The notes beneath the pieces were generated by a model. The model saw nothing but the letters and a program-made list of their open reading frames with translations, was not told the origin of the DNA and did no database searches. Positions 17,168 through 27,253 of a DNA stretch of 64,000 bases are shown here, piece by piece. The stretch's first letter is position 1. Every line of letters begins with the position of its first letter. The position numbers and the translations under genes were made by a program. This stretch comes from Paenibacillus sp. LHD-38 (GTDB taxonomy: Bacteria > Bacillota > Bacilli > Paenibacillales > Paenibacillaceae), in assembly GCF_031157315.1 (NCBI RefSeq), contig NZ_JAVIFU010000008.1:172825-236824 (forward strand). Direction: 5' to 3'.

Positions 17168-20100
17168 ATGCAAAAGTCAAGTATTAGGAACGGGAAGCTG
17201 CTTCTATCGAAGCTTCTTAGCTGTATGCTGGTCATGTCACTTCTTATGCCGCTTCATCTAGCTTCCGTACATGCGGCAGATAAGGCTCTCGTATCCGACG
17301 ATTTTAGCAGCTATAAGAACGGGGAATTCACGATTGGCGCAGGCAATAACTGGACAAAAGAAGGAACTGCTCCCACTGTCAACTTTTCGAAGAATACAGT
17401 GACGGGCTCGACATATGCGGAAATTACCCATAATGGGACAGGGTCCTCTTATTTTGGACAAAGGTTCGCTGCCCAAAATGGCGGGACGATCATCGAATTT
17501 GATGTGAATCTTCCTACAAACAAGGGCGGAACCCTTTGGGTGATGGACGGGAAGGTGAATGCGACAAATGCGGCTGCTCTTCGTTATCAGTTGGATGCAG
17601 GCGTGATCAAGCGCCATAATGCGGCTGCGGAGAATCAGATCAATTATGATCCTACCCACTGGTATCGTTTCAAAATGGTGTTTAATACGCCGCAAAAAAA
17701 ATATACGGTATCCATTACCGATTTGACGACGGAAACGACCGTCGTATGGCCGGATGCGTTCTACAGCCCGCGTGAGCGAATTAGCAGTTTCGGTTTTTTC
17801 GTTAATGCGGGCGGCGGGACTTTTAATTTAACCAATGTCAAGGTCACAGCGCTTGATCTGGCATTAAGCAGCTTGGGTATTCAAGCGGGAGACTCTGCTG
17901 CGAAACTCGTTCCGCCTTTTGATCCGAAAGTAGACAACTATACGCTCGAGGTTCCATATTGGGTTTCGGAGCTGGCGGTTCATCCGGCAGCAAGCAATCC
18001 AGGCGGAGTTTCGCTGAAGGTAGGGGAAGCAAACGTAGAGAGCGGAGGGGCGAAGTCAATTGCGTTAACCGAGAGCTCGACCAGCTTTGGCGTTTCCGTC
18101 ACCTCTTCAGCATACAGCGATATTTACAAGACCTATACGGTTACTGTGAATAAGCTGGATAAGGATCCTAATGTCAATTATCCTGTTGCAGAGGGAAGAG
18201 ATTCAAAGGTGCTGCTCGGCTGGGAGGAGCCATCTGATCCCGCTTATCAGGAAGCAAGAATTTACAAGAAAAATGATGATGAATCGCTAGTATTGGTGGA
18301 TACGGTGGCCAAAGGAAAATATATCTCGACGATTAACGGGTTGACCAACGGTACGCCGTACAGCTTCGTCATCAAAGGCGCATTTGCATATGAGGGCGAG
18401 GAAGTAACCGAGTCAGCCGGCGTAACGGTGAGTGCGGAGCCTAGCAAGCAAGCAGCGCGGCAAATGGAAAATTTGGACCGCGGCTTGGTAGCCGTCAAGC
18501 AGGCTGACCATGTTTATGTGGGCTGGCGGATGCTCGGAACGGATCCGTCTGCCATTGCCTTCAACCTTTATCGCGATGGCGCTAAAGTCAACGCCAGCCC
18601 GATTACGAACAGTACGAACTTTGAGGATGCAGGCGGCAAATCCGATTCGATCTACTTCGTCCGGGCAGTTATTGACGGTACTGAGCAGCGCCAATCGGAA
18701 TCTGCCGAGGTATGGGATACGAATGCATTGGACGTTCCGATTCAAAAGCCGGCAGACGGTGTAACGCCTAGCGGTGAAGCCTACAGCTACCGCGCTAATG
18801 ACGCTTCGATCGCGGATCTGGACGGCGACGGCCAATATGAAATCGTATTGAAATGGGATCCAAGCAATGCCAAGGATAATTCCCAAAGCGGATACACGGG
18901 TAATACCTACGTAGACGCATATGAGCTGGACGGAACGCAGCTTTGGAGAATCGATTTGGGCAAAAACATCCGGTCGGGAGCTCATTATTTGGATGTGATG
19001 GTCTATGACCTCGACGGTGACGGCAAAGCGGAAGTAACCTTCCGGACTGCGGACGGCACGATCGACGGCAAAGGCCAGGTCATCGGCGATGCAGAAGCCG
19101 ATTACCGGAATGCAAGCGGTTATATTTTGACAGGGCCTGAATATCATACGGTCTTTGAAGGGGCAACCGGCAAAGCGCTTGCTACAGAAGCCTATGAGCC
19201 GGAACGCGGAAACGTCGCAGACTGGGGCGATGCTTACGGAAACCGGGTTGACCGCTTTCTGGCAGCAATTGCTTATTTAGACGGCGAGAGACCAAGTATC
19301 ATCATGCAGCGCGGTTATTATACGCGTATGGTGCTGGTTGCTTATAACTGGAGAGACGGCAAGCTGACTAAGCTGTGGACCTTTGATTCCAAGACAGCTG
19401 GAAACGAAAGCTATGCGGGACAAGGAAACCATCAGCTCAGCGTAGCGGATGTCGATGCGGACGGCAGAGATGAAATCATCACGGGCGCAACAGCGATTGA
19501 CGATAACGGAACAGGATTATGGAACTCGCGGCTTGGTCATGGCGATGCCATGCATCTCGGCGACTTGGACCCTACGCGCTTAGGCTTAGAATTGTTTGCC
19601 GTGCAGGAGGATACGTCGGTTAAATATTCGGCTGACGTGAAGGATGCGCGGACGGGTAGAGTGCTTTGGGGGCAGCTGCAAACTGGAATTGATACCGGCA
19701 GAGGCTTGTCGGCAGATATTGATCCGCGATATGAAGGAGCGGAAGCCTGGGCAATCGACGGTGCTTGGAACAGCCCGACAGGAGGCTTGTTCACCGCGCA
19801 AGGAGAGAAAATAGCCAATCAAATTCCAAGCTCCAACTTCGCGATTTGGTGGGATGGAGATCTCAGCCGCGAGCTGCTCGACCATGTATGGCAGGGGGAT
19901 ACGCTTCGGGTAGGCATTCCGAAAATCGATAAATGGGATTATGAGGCGAATCAACTAGTCAATCTAGAGACGTTTACGGGAACGCATTCGAATAACGATA
20001 CAAAAGGGAATCCTGCCCTGCAAGTAGATATGCTGGGGGATTGGCGCGAAGAGGTCATCGTGCGTACAGAGGACAGCAGCGCGCTTCGAATTTATACCAC

Positions 20101-21742
20101 GTCCGATGTGACGGAGCATCGCATTCCTACGCTAATGCATGATCCGGTCTATCGGGTGGGTATTGCTTGGCAGAATACGGGTTATAACCAACCGCCGCAT
20201 ACAAGCTTCTTTTTGGGCACGGGGATGGAAACGCCGGCGCAGCCTAATATTCGCACCAATGAAATCAAAGCCACGGGTTTAAGCATATCGCTCTCATCGA
20301 CTGAAGCAGCAGTCGGACAGCAAATCCAGTTAAATCCCGTATTCACGCCGGCAGCAGCAACGAATCAATCCGTAAGCTGGTCGGTCTATAACGAGGATGG
20401 CTCCGCCACCAAGCTGGCATCGATTAATGCAAGCGGGCTTCTGACAGCAGCAGCAGTCGGCAAGGTAAAAGTGGAAGCAGCCGCTAAGGATGGTTCTGCT
20501 GTGGTGGGATCAGCCCTATTAACGATCAAAGCCGCGATTACAGAAGTGCCAAGCGGGGGAACAGCGCCGCAGCCGGCTGTCACGGTTGGAAGCGGCAGCG
20601 TTAAGCAAACCGTCGCAGTCGATGCATTCGGCAAAGCGGCAGTTGAATTTAAAGCCGCCGATGTTGCGAAAGCAGCGGAAACCGCCGCAGGCAAATCGCT
20701 TGTGCTGGAAGTAGCAACAGATAAAGCAGCTGCGGCTGTGCAAGCCGTACTGCCTGCGCAGGCGCTAAAAACAAGCGTGGACAAAACGATTCAAACCGTT
20801 GAAGTACGACTGGGCCTAGCGACCATCTCGATCGATAAGGCGCTGATCACGTCAAGCGTAACAAACGAGGCTTCCAAGGTAGAGCTGTCTGTTCGTAAAA
20901 TAGATGCAGCCGCGCTGCCCGAAGAGGTAAGGGAAAAGGTAGGAGCCCGTCCGGTGCTAGACTTTAACCTGACGGTTGACGGCAAGAAGGTTAGCGCTTT
21001 TGACGGCAGCGTAAAGGTTGAGCTCGATTATAAGCTTGCCGAAGGGGAAAATCCAAACGCCATTGTCATTTATTATGTAGACGAGCAGAACAAGCTTCAT
21101 CTCGTGAAAAACGGAGCCTATCAGCCGTCTACGGGGAAAGTCGTATTTAAACCAAGCCATTTCAGCCAATATGCGGTTTCTTACGTGAAAACAAGCTTTA
21201 CCGACATCGCACGCGTGAGCTGGGCGAAGGACAGCATCGAATCCCTTGCAGCACGAAGTATCGTTAATGGGGTAGGCAATCAAACCTTTAAGCCGGATCT
21301 GAAGGTCACTAGAGCAGAATTTCTGAAAATGCTCATGTTCGCGTTTGATCTAGCGGATGAGGGCACGAAGAGCGAGCTTAGCGACTTACAGGAGGGAAGC
21401 TGGTATTACAGCTCTATTGCGAGCGCTCAAAAGCTGGGTATCGTGCAAGGCAAAGCCGACGGCAGCTTCGGCGTGAACGATGAAATTACAAGGCAGGATA
21501 TGGCGGTCATGGCTTATCGCGCTTCGCAGCATCTCAAGCTTGGGCTGGGCGGCCAAGCGTCATCCGCCGCATTTGCAGATCAAGCAGCTATCGTCGGCTA
21601 TGCGGTTGAAGCGGCCGAGGCGATGCAAGCAGCGGGTATTATTCAAGGAATAGGAGGCGGAGTGTTCGCGCCGAAGGAGCAGGCGACTAGAGCGCAGGCA
21701 GCCGTAATTATTCATATGCTTATTCAATTGTCGAATGTATAA
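17168..21742 (+). CDS. SLH-anchored rhamnogalacturonan lyase (PL11)
   Basis: A 1524-residue secreted enzyme that cleaves the alternating galacturonate-rhamnose backbone of rhamnogalacturonan I by beta-elimination. Order: signal peptide to about residue 36 ('ASVHAAD'); a beta-sandwich carbohydrate-binding-like domain to about 225; a cadherin-like domain at about 230-325; a fibronectin III-like domain to about 420; the PL11 beta-propeller catalytic module at about 425-1030, with calcium-binding-type repeats such as 'DLDGDGQYEIV', 'DLDGDGKAEV' and 'DVDADGRDEI'; a Big2 Ig-like domain; a pre-SLH module; three SLH repeats at about 1345-1524. GGGAGG at 17152-17157 sets the start. It is monocistronic, ending in a strong terminator. 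The best-known relatives are Bacillus YesW and YesX, which lack the surface anchor. Its partners are the GH105, PL26-like and GH28 genes at 55095-60358. Confidence 0.92.
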   Translation: MQKSSIRNGKLLLSKLLSCMLVMSLLMPLHLASVHAADKALVSDDFSSYKNGEFTIGAGNNWTKEGTAPTVNFSKNTVTGSTYAEITHNGTGSSYFGQRFAAQNGGTIIEFDVNLPTNKGGTLWVMDGKVNATNAAALRYQLDAGVIKRHNAAAENQINYDPTHWYRFKMVFNTPQKKYTVSITDLTTETTVVWPDAFYSPRERISSFGFFVNAGGGTFNLTNVKVTALDLALSSLGIQAGDSAAKLVPPFDPKVDNYTLEVPYWVSELAVHPAASNPGGVSLKVGEANVESGGAKSIALTESSTSFGVSVTSSAYSDIYKTYTVTVNKLDKDPNVNYPVAEGRDSKVLLGWEEPSDPAYQEARIYKKNDDESLVLVDTVAKGKYISTINGLTNGTPYSFVIKGAFAYEGEEVTESAGVTVSAEPSKQAARQMENLDRGLVAVKQADHVYVGWRMLGTDPSAIAFNLYRDGAKVNASPITNSTNFEDAGGKSDSIYFVRAVIDGTEQRQSESAEVWDTNALDVPIQKPADGVTPSGEAYSYRANDASIADLDGDGQYEIVLKWDPSNAKDNSQSGYTGNTYVDAYELDGTQLWRIDLGKNIRSGAHYLDVMVYDLDGDGKAEVTFRTADGTIDGKGQVIGDAEADYRNASGYILTGPEYHTVFEGATGKALATEAYEPERGNVADWGDAYGNRVDRFLAAIAYLDGERPSIIMQRGYYTRMVLVAYNWRDGKLTKLWTFDSKTAGNESYAGQGNHQLSVADVDADGRDEIITGATAIDDNGTGLWNSRLGHGDAMHLGDLDPTRLGLELFAVQEDTSVKYSADVKDARTGRVLWGQLQTGIDTGRGLSADIDPRYEGAEAWAIDGAWNSPTGGLFTAQGEKIANQIPSSNFAIWWDGDLSRELLDHVWQGDTLRVGIPKIDKWDYEANQLVNLETFTGTHSNNDTKGNPALQVDMLGDWREEVIVRTEDSSALRIYTTSDVTEHRIPTLMHDPVYRVGIAWQNTGYNQPPHTSFFLGTGMETPAQPNIRTNEIKATGLSISLSSTEAAVGQQIQLNPVFTPAAATNQSVSWSVYNEDGSATKLASINASGLLTAAAVGKVKVEAAAKDGSAVVGSALLTIKAAITEVPSGGTAPQPAVTVGSGSVKQTVAVDAFGKAAVEFKAADVAKAAETAAGKSLVLEVATDKAAAAVQAVLPAQALKTSVDKTIQTVEVRLGLATISIDKALITSSVTNEASKVELSVRKIDAAALPEEVREKVGARPVLDFNLTVDGKKVSAFDGSVKVELDYKLAEGENPNAIVIYYVDEQNKLHLVKNGAYQPSTGKVVFKPSHFSQYAVSYVKTSFTDIARVSWAKDSIESLAARSIVNGVGNQTFKPDLKVTRAEFLKMLMFAFDLADEGTKSELSDLQEGSWYYSSIASAQKLGIVQGKADGSFGVNDEITRQDMAVMAYRASQHLKLGLGGQASSAAFADQAAIVGYAVEAAEAMQAAGIIQGIGGGVFAPKEQATRAQAAVIIHMLIQLSNV

Positions 21743-21755
21743 GGATTGATTTAAG

Positions 21756-21786
21756 AACCACGCCGCTTAGCGGCGTGGTTTTTTTT
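21756..21786 (+). terminator. Intrinsic terminator after PL11
   Basis: AACCACGCCGC pairs with GCGGCGTGGTT across a TTA loop (21756-21780), followed by a T-run. Confidence 0.95.
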
Positions 21787-21937
21787 GATGCCTATTTTCT
21801 CTAGAAGAGAGCGGATGTATTTGTTTTGCGGCGCTCCGATTCGACTTGGGGGTAGGGTCATACGCTATAATAGGGAAGTGGAGACATTTGGCAACTCTTT
21901 TGCTCCATATTCGATCACAACACAAAGAATAGGATGA

Positions 21938-23725
21938 ATGTTTATGCTTCAACGATTGGGTAGAAGTATTCGTGACTTCCGTGACACATACAAAAAACAT
22001 CTTATATTCGAGTATTTGTTTATGCTGCTGACGAGCTTCGTCATCATCCCGATTATTTCGTTTATTTTCAACCGTATCATCCGCGTAGTCGGTTCCGGCT
22101 CCGTCTTGAACGGCGAGTTCTACAAAATCGGACTTAGCTACGCGGGAGTAGCCGGCCTAATCGCGATTTGTTTTGTAGCGATGCTGGTGCTGTTTATTGA
22201 GTTTGGCGTGGTCATCACGATTGCGCAGCAGCATTATTTTGGGAAAAATGTACTGATCGCAGATGCGGTGCTGACGACGCTGCGGCAAACGCCAAAGCTA
22301 TTCGGCTTCGGCATCATTCAGCTGCTGTTCTTCCTGCTGTTTCTTGTGCCGTTCATTGACTCGCCGCTGTCTTCATCCTTGTTTGCGCAGTTTAATGTCC
22401 CGATTTTTTTTAACAGCCGCATCATGAGCTCTTCCGCTGCGATGCTGGTCTTATACGGATTTTTGTTACTAGGGGGGTTGTACCTCGTATTGCGATGGAT
22501 TTTTGTTTTGCATTACATTATGATCGAAAACAAATCGATTCGTGCGGCAATCAAAAGCAGCCTTGTGCTGACGAAGGGCAAGCGCTTGTCGATCTTCATC
22601 AATCTGTTTTTGCTTAATGCGCTTGTGTTCGCGCTAGGTTTTATGACGATTTCCGCTGTTGCTTATTTGCCATCCTGGCTTGACAACAATATATTGAAAG
22701 TAGTCACGGATCAATATTCCTTAACGTTATCGACTGTGCTTACCTATATGTTTACGCTGCTGCTCGTGCCGGTTAATATCATCTATCTGACAAGGCTTTA
22801 TTATCATTTCAACCGGAGTCCCGGCGTTAAGCCGTTTGACCAGCTTCAATTGCACAAAAGCCGCTGGTTCGGGCCTCTAGAAAAGCGTCTTTACGCCTAT
22901 GTGGAGGGAAGAACCCGTACACGGATATTATATGTATCGATAGCAGCCGTATATTTGGCATTGGCGCTGACTGTCAGCTACGCGGCGAATGATAATTTGG
23001 TTTATGTCAAATGGAGCGTGCTTTTATCCGCTCACCGCGGCGATTCTCTGGAAGCGCCGGAAAATTCGCTTGCGGCAGTCCGAAGCTCGGTGGAGCAGGG
23101 CATCGACGCTGTTGAAATTGATGTTCAGCTGACGAAGGACGGCGTCGCCGTACTTCATCATGATTATAATTTGCAGCGGATGGCCGGCGTGCCGAAGCGC
23201 GTGAATGAGCTGACGTATGATGAGGTTGCTAGACTGAATATCGGAAACCGGGGCGGCGGCCTTGATGAAAGCGAACAAATTCCAATGCTGGCGGAGGTTC
23301 TTGCCGAGGTGCAGGCGAAAGCGAAGCTGATTGTTGATCTTAAACCATACGGGCCTGGCGAGGAGCTCGCCAAGGAAGTCGTAGCATTGATTGAACAATT
23401 TGACATGGTTCAGGACTGCTATATTCAGTCGTTTGACCGGCAGACGCTGCAGCAAATCAGGCAGTTGAATCCCGACATTAGAATCGGCCAAATTCTTTAT
23501 TTTGCGGTAGGCGACCTTTCGCTGTTAGATGTGGATTTTTATACGATTGAGCAGGTCATGCTGACGGAGACATTCGTCGAGCGCGCGCATAAAAAAGGCC
23601 GCGAAGTATGGGTGTGGACGGTCAACAGCGAACGTAATTTGAAAGAGGTGCTCAAATTCGAGATCGATGGCATTATTACGGATTTCCCTGCACGCGCGCA
23701 TAACATGGTAGAGCTTGATTTATAG
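21938..23725 (+). CDS. Membrane-anchored glycerophosphodiester phosphodiesterase
   Basis: A 595-residue protein with an N-terminal polytopic membrane domain (hydrophobic stretches at about residues 25-45, 65-95, 115-140, 160-185, 210-240 and 265-285) and a C-terminal GDPD catalytic domain from about 360. Catalytic motifs are 'AHRGDSLEAPENS', 'AVEIDVQLTKDG' and 'VLHHDYNLQR', giving the His, Glu, Asp and His of the metal-dependent GDPD TIM barrel, and ending with 'VWTVNSE'. It hydrolyses glycerophosphodiesters to glycerol 3-phosphate and an alcohol; the membrane module may point to lipid or lipoteichoic-acid-derived substrates. A TATAAT at 21866-21871 is a possible -10. ATG 21938 is used; ATG 21944 is an alternative. 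Confidence 0.88.
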   Translation: MFMLQRLGRSIRDFRDTYKKHLIFEYLFMLLTSFVIIPIISFIFNRIIRVVGSGSVLNGEFYKIGLSYAGVAGLIAICFVAMLVLFIEFGVVITIAQQHYFGKNVLIADAVLTTLRQTPKLFGFGIIQLLFFLLFLVPFIDSPLSSSLFAQFNVPIFFNSRIMSSSAAMLVLYGFLLLGGLYLVLRWIFVLHYIMIENKSIRAAIKSSLVLTKGKRLSIFINLFLLNALVFALGFMTISAVAYLPSWLDNNILKVVTDQYSLTLSTVLTYMFTLLLVPVNIIYLTRLYYHFNRSPGVKPFDQLQLHKSRWFGPLEKRLYAYVEGRTRTRILYVSIAAVYLALALTVSYAANDNLVYVKWSVLLSAHRGDSLEAPENSLAAVRSSVEQGIDAVEIDVQLTKDGVAVLHHDYNLQRMAGVPKRVNELTYDEVARLNIGNRGGGLDESEQIPMLAEVLAEVQAKAKLIVDLKPYGPGEELAKEVVALIEQFDMVQDCYIQSFDRQTLQQIRQLNPDIRIGQILYFAVGDLSLLDVDFYTIEQVMLTETFVERAHKKGREVWVWTVNSERNLKEVLKFEIDGIITDFPARAHNMVELDL

Positions 23726-23755
23726 CAGCATACACAAAAAAAGGGGCGGGAGCGC

Positions 23756-24484
23756 ATGACACAAATTGAGAAATATAAAGCCTTTATCCTATCGCTCTCG
23801 CCGGGTCGCTTGTCCAAAGAGCAGCTGTTCGTCCAAGACTTGCTTTTATATGAGCAGCAAGATATATCGATATATTACGTGCCTTACGAGTATGTGAATA
23901 CGCAGGCAAAAGTGATGATTATCGGCATTACGCCGGGCTTCACCCAAATGGAGCTGGCGATTCGCAGTGCGCGCCAGGATTTATTGGACGGAGTGCCCAC
24001 CGGGCAGATTGATCAGCGCGCCAAGAAGCTCGCGAGCTTCGCAGGCTCAATGCGAATAAACCTGATCGACATGCTGGATCAAATCGGATTGCCTGCTCTC
24101 ATCGGAATCGAAGGCAGCAGGCTCTTATTTGAGGAACGCAGAGATTTGCTGCACACGACTTCTGCGATCAGGTACCCGGTGTTCCAGCATGGCAAAAACT
24201 ATACGGGACACAGTCCTCCGATTTTGAAATCGGCTGTGCTTTTGCGCTATGCGGAAAGCATCCTACTTCCAGAATTGCTAGCGGTGAAGGATGCGCTTGT
24301 TATACCGCTCGGCAAGGCAGTCTCGGAAATAGTACAAGTATTCGTGGAAAAAGGATGGCTGAGCGAGGAGCGGTGCTTATTCGACATGCCGCATCCATCG
24401 GGTGCCAACGGGCACCGGAAAAAACAGTTTGAGCAGCATAGGACAAGCATGCAACAGCAGGCCTTTCAGTGGTTCAGCCGTTAA
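23756..24484 (+). CDS. Uracil-DNA glycosylase-like protein
   Basis: A 242-residue cytoplasmic protein with the outline of the uracil-DNA glycosylase superfamily: 'VMIIGITPGFTQ' near residue 60 corresponds to the GxxPG water-activating loop, and 'MPHPSGANGHRKK' near 220 to the C-terminal HPSG/HPSP loop. Members remove or bind damaged bases, but several divergent families have no shown activity. GGGGCGGGAG at 23742-23751 precedes ATG 23756. It follows the GDPD gene by 30 bases with no terminator between, so they may be co-transcribed. Confidence 0.55.
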   Translation: MTQIEKYKAFILSLSPGRLSKEQLFVQDLLLYEQQDISIYYVPYEYVNTQAKVMIIGITPGFTQMELAIRSARQDLLDGVPTGQIDQRAKKLASFAGSMRINLIDMLDQIGLPALIGIEGSRLLFEERRDLLHTTSAIRYPVFQHGKNYTGHSPPILKSAVLLRYAESILLPELLAVKDALVIPLGKAVSEIVQVFVEKGWLSEERCLFDMPHPSGANGHRKKQFEQHRTSMQQQAFQWFSR

Positions 24485-24505
24485 AAAGCAACATGAGAGC
24501 GAGGA

Positions 24506-25306
24506 ATGATATATACAATGCACAGCAGAAAAGTTCGTTTAATAACCGCCTTCGCGACACTTGCCTGTCTCTTATGGTTATTCGGATTAGGCTGGACGTT
24601 AAAGGATTATTTAATCGGAGCATCGCGCACATCGTCCTTGCCTTCCGTAACAGAGGAGCCTGCCATACAGACGAATGCGCTGAAAATTGTTGCTTTAGGC
24701 GATTCCTTAACGAGAGGAACGGGCGATATTGAAGGCAAAGGTTATGTCGGCTATGTCAGCGATCAGCTGCAGGAAGCGGGCAAAGAAATCTCGTTAATCA
24801 ATTTGGGCATTAAGGGGTTAACTTCCCCTCAGTTAGCGGAGCAAATGAAGGAAAAGGAAATTAGGCGTCAGCTGGGACAAGCCAATGTCATTCTTATGAC
24901 GATTGGGGGCAATGATCTCTTCCTTGGCGGGCAGATCCTCTCGGATGTTTCCGAAGCAAGCATTGAGGGGCTGGAGGATGCTTATCTTGTCAGCCTAAAG
25001 ACGATCATCTCCAGTATTCGGGAGGTGAACACGGAAGCGACCGTCTATTTGCTCGGTTTATATAATCCTTTTAGCGAATTTGAAAATGGGGAGCTCTTGT
25101 CGGGCGTCGTCAGAGGCTGGAACTTCAAAGCGGCAGAATTGCTTGCCCAGGACGCAAAAACCGTGTTCGTTCCGACGTATGATTTGTTTCAGCAGAAAAT
25201 AAATGATTATTTGTTTACGGATCATTTTCACCCGAATGAAAAAGGGTATCGTCTGATAGCTGAGCGGATAACCGCACTGATTACCGGGGAAGGAGGACCA
25301 TCATGA
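24506..25306 (+). CDS. Secreted or membrane-anchored GDSL/SGNH esterase
   Basis: A 266-residue SGNH hydrolase with an uncleaved or lipid-free N-terminal hydrophobic segment (about residues 12-32). SGNH blocks are visible: 'VALGDSLTRGTGD' (Ser nucleophile), a Gly in 'NLGIKGLTS', 'TIGGNDLF' (Asn) and 'DHFHPNEKGY' (Asp and His). It should hydrolyse acyl or acetyl esters outside the cell. The start is uncertain: GAGAGCGAGG at 24495-24504 is too close to ATG 24506 and rather far from ATG 24518. It overlaps the ABC ATPase gene by four bases, which couples it to an exporter, so lipid or cell-envelope modification is a reasonable guess. Confidence 0.85.
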   Translation: MIYTMHSRKVRLITAFATLACLLWLFGLGWTLKDYLIGASRTSSLPSVTEEPAIQTNALKIVALGDSLTRGTGDIEGKGYVGYVSDQLQEAGKEISLINLGIKGLTSPQLAEQMKEKEIRRQLGQANVILMTIGGNDLFLGGQILSDVSEASIEGLEDAYLVSLKTIISSIREVNTEATVYLLGLYNPFSEFENGELLSGVVRGWNFKAAELLAQDAKTVFVPTYDLFQQKINDYLFTDHFHPNEKGYRLIAERITALITGEGGPS

Positions 25307-26214
25307 GCGAGATTACGTTATCGGTTCAAGGCCTTCGAAAGGTCATCGGCAAGCGGACCATTATTAAGGATTTAAGCTTCGAGCTGGAGCGCGGCGAGGT
25401 ATTTGGTTTCTTAGGACCGAATGGGGCCGGGAAAACGACGACCATTCGGATGCTGGTCGGATTGATTAAGCCTACCTCCGGAACGATTCATATATGCGGG
25501 CTGGATATTGCGAAGCATTTTACGAAGGCCATGAGGCATTTGGGCTGTATCGTTGAAAATCCGGAGCTGTATCCGTTCTTAAGCGGAATGGAAAATTTAC
25601 GTCATTTTGCCGTCATGATCAGCGGCATAACGCAGGTGCGCATTGATGAGGTCGTTCGTCTGGTCGGCATGCAGGATCGAGTGAATGATAAGGTAAGCAC
25701 CTATTCGCTTGGGATGCGGCAGCGTCTTGGCATTGCGCAAGCTTTGCTCGGCAAGCCGGATGTGCTGATTTTGGATGAACCGACGAATGGGCTTGATCCG
25801 TCCGGTATCCGGGAAATGCGTGCTTTTATTCGGTTTTTGGCAGAAGAAGAAGGGTTAACGGTACTCGTATCCAGCCATTTGCTGCATGAAATTCAATTGA
25901 TGTGCGACCGGGTCGCGATTATTTCGAAGGGTGAAATTATTCGGGTGGACTCGGTCAAAGATCTGCTGTCCAGCGAAGAGCGGCTGGTATGGCGTTTGAA
26001 TCCGTTAACATTAGGCAAAACCATACTGAGCGACCATACGGTTATTTCGCACGAGACGGAGGAAACGGTGACGACGCCTTACACGGAGCATGCCGTTGGT
26101 GAATGGAACCGAAAGCTTGTGGAAGCGGGAGTAACCGTGCTGGAGATGAATCGTAAGCTTCCGGCGCTTGAAGACTTATTCCTCGAGCTGACAGGAGGCG
26201 AATCGATTGATTAA
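25303..26214 (+). CDS. ABC transporter ATP-binding protein
   Basis: A 303-residue ATPase of the exporter type (bacitracin/drug or lipid export group). It has Walker A 'FLGPNGAGKTTTIRML', signature 'YSLGMRQRLGIAQALLG', Walker B 'VLILDEPTNGLDPSG' and H-loop 'VSSHLLHE', followed by a C-terminal tail of about 90 residues. It starts inside the GDSL gene stop (ATGA) and overlaps the permease gene by eight bases. It powers the membrane protein encoded next; the cargo is unknown. Confidence 0.93.
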   Translation: MSEITLSVQGLRKVIGKRTIIKDLSFELERGEVFGFLGPNGAGKTTTIRMLVGLIKPTSGTIHICGLDIAKHFTKAMRHLGCIVENPELYPFLSGMENLRHFAVMISGITQVRIDEVVRLVGMQDRVNDKVSTYSLGMRQRLGIAQALLGKPDVLILDEPTNGLDPSGIREMRAFIRFLAEEEGLTVLVSSHLLHEIQLMCDRVAIISKGEIIRVDSVKDLLSSEERLVWRLNPLTLGKTILSDHTVISHETEETVTTPYTEHAVGEWNRKLVEAGVTVLEMNRKLPALEDLFLELTGGESID

Positions 26215-27178
26215 TCTCGTTCAAAACGAAATGACGAAGCTGGTCGGCAAACGCCGGTTCATGGTTATCTCCATTATTATTATCGTGCTTCTTTCGATGT
26301 TTACCTACGCGCAGGCGAAGGAATCGGAGGCGATCAAGGAGCGTTTAGGCACGGTGGATTGGCGAACCGAGCTGCAGCAGCAGATCGTAGATATGCAAAA
26401 CAGGCTAAGCAGCGCGGGACAATGGCGCGAGCAGATGCAAATCCAGATCAAACAGTCGGAGTATTATTTGGACAATGATGTTAATCCGTCTGAGCCGGGC
26501 GCTCCCACCTTTATCAGAGGTTTTGTACAAAACTCCGCGGAGCTGTTTCTTCCCTTGCTCGTCATGATCATTGCGGTAGACATTGTTTCCTCCGAGCGGA
26601 GTATGGGCACGATAAAGCTTCTGCTGACTCGTCCGGTGAGCCGGTTTAAGATATTGCTGAGTAAATACATCGCCCTTATTTTATCGGTTTCGGTGGTTAT
26701 TTTCCTGTTCGGTTTCCTCTCTTACATCGTCTCCGCTGTGATGTTCGGAAACCAAGGCTGGTCGGCACCGGTATTGACGGGCTTCTCCACGCAAGGCGGG
26801 GAGCTCGACATATCGGGCGTGCGCCTCGTATCCCAGTGGCAGTATATTATTCAGCAATTCGGGCTGGCTTGGTTTATTTCCGTGGTCGTCGGCACCTTGT
26901 CCTTCATGCTCTCGATTCTGATGCGAAGCAGCGCGGCAGGCATGGGGACGATGCTGGCCTGCTTGATATCGGGAGCTATCCTAAGCAACATGGTATCCTC
27001 ATGGGATTCCGCCAAATATTTGTTTATGGTCAATCTCGGCCTAATGGATTATGTCAGCGGCTCGGCTCCCCCGATCGAGGGCATGACGCTCGGCTTCTCG
27101 CTTTCCGTGCTTGCAGCGTGGATGCTGGGTTCGCTGCTCGTTTCGTTTACCGTTTTTATGAGGAAGGATATTTATTAA
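26207..27178 (+). CDS. ABC-2 type transporter permease
   Basis: A 323-residue integral membrane protein starting at TTG 26207 within the ATPase frame. There is one N-terminal membrane helix ('FMVISIIIIVLLSMFTYA'), a charged extracellular loop of about 80 residues, then five more hydrophobic stretches. The segment 'VDIVSSERSMGTIKLLLTRPVSR' is the usual ABC-2 permease motif. It forms the transmembrane half of the exporter with the ATPase at 25303. Confidence 0.88.
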   Translation: MINLVQNEMTKLVGKRRFMVISIIIIVLLSMFTYAQAKESEAIKERLGTVDWRTELQQQIVDMQNRLSSAGQWREQMQIQIKQSEYYLDNDVNPSEPGAPTFIRGFVQNSAELFLPLLVMIIAVDIVSSERSMGTIKLLLTRPVSRFKILLSKYIALILSVSVVIFLFGFLSYIVSAVMFGNQGWSAPVLTGFSTQGGELDISGVRLVSQWQYIIQQFGLAWFISVVVGTLSFMLSILMRSSAAGMGTMLACLISGAILSNMVSSWDSAKYLFMVNLGLMDYVSGSAPPIEGMTLGFSLSVLAAWMLGSLLVSFTVFMRKDIY

Positions 27179-27253
27179 GCTGCTTTACAGCGGTCGTCGT
27201 GTCCTAAAATGATTCGTCTTCTCATATGCATGTAGAAGAGGAGCGTGATCTTA

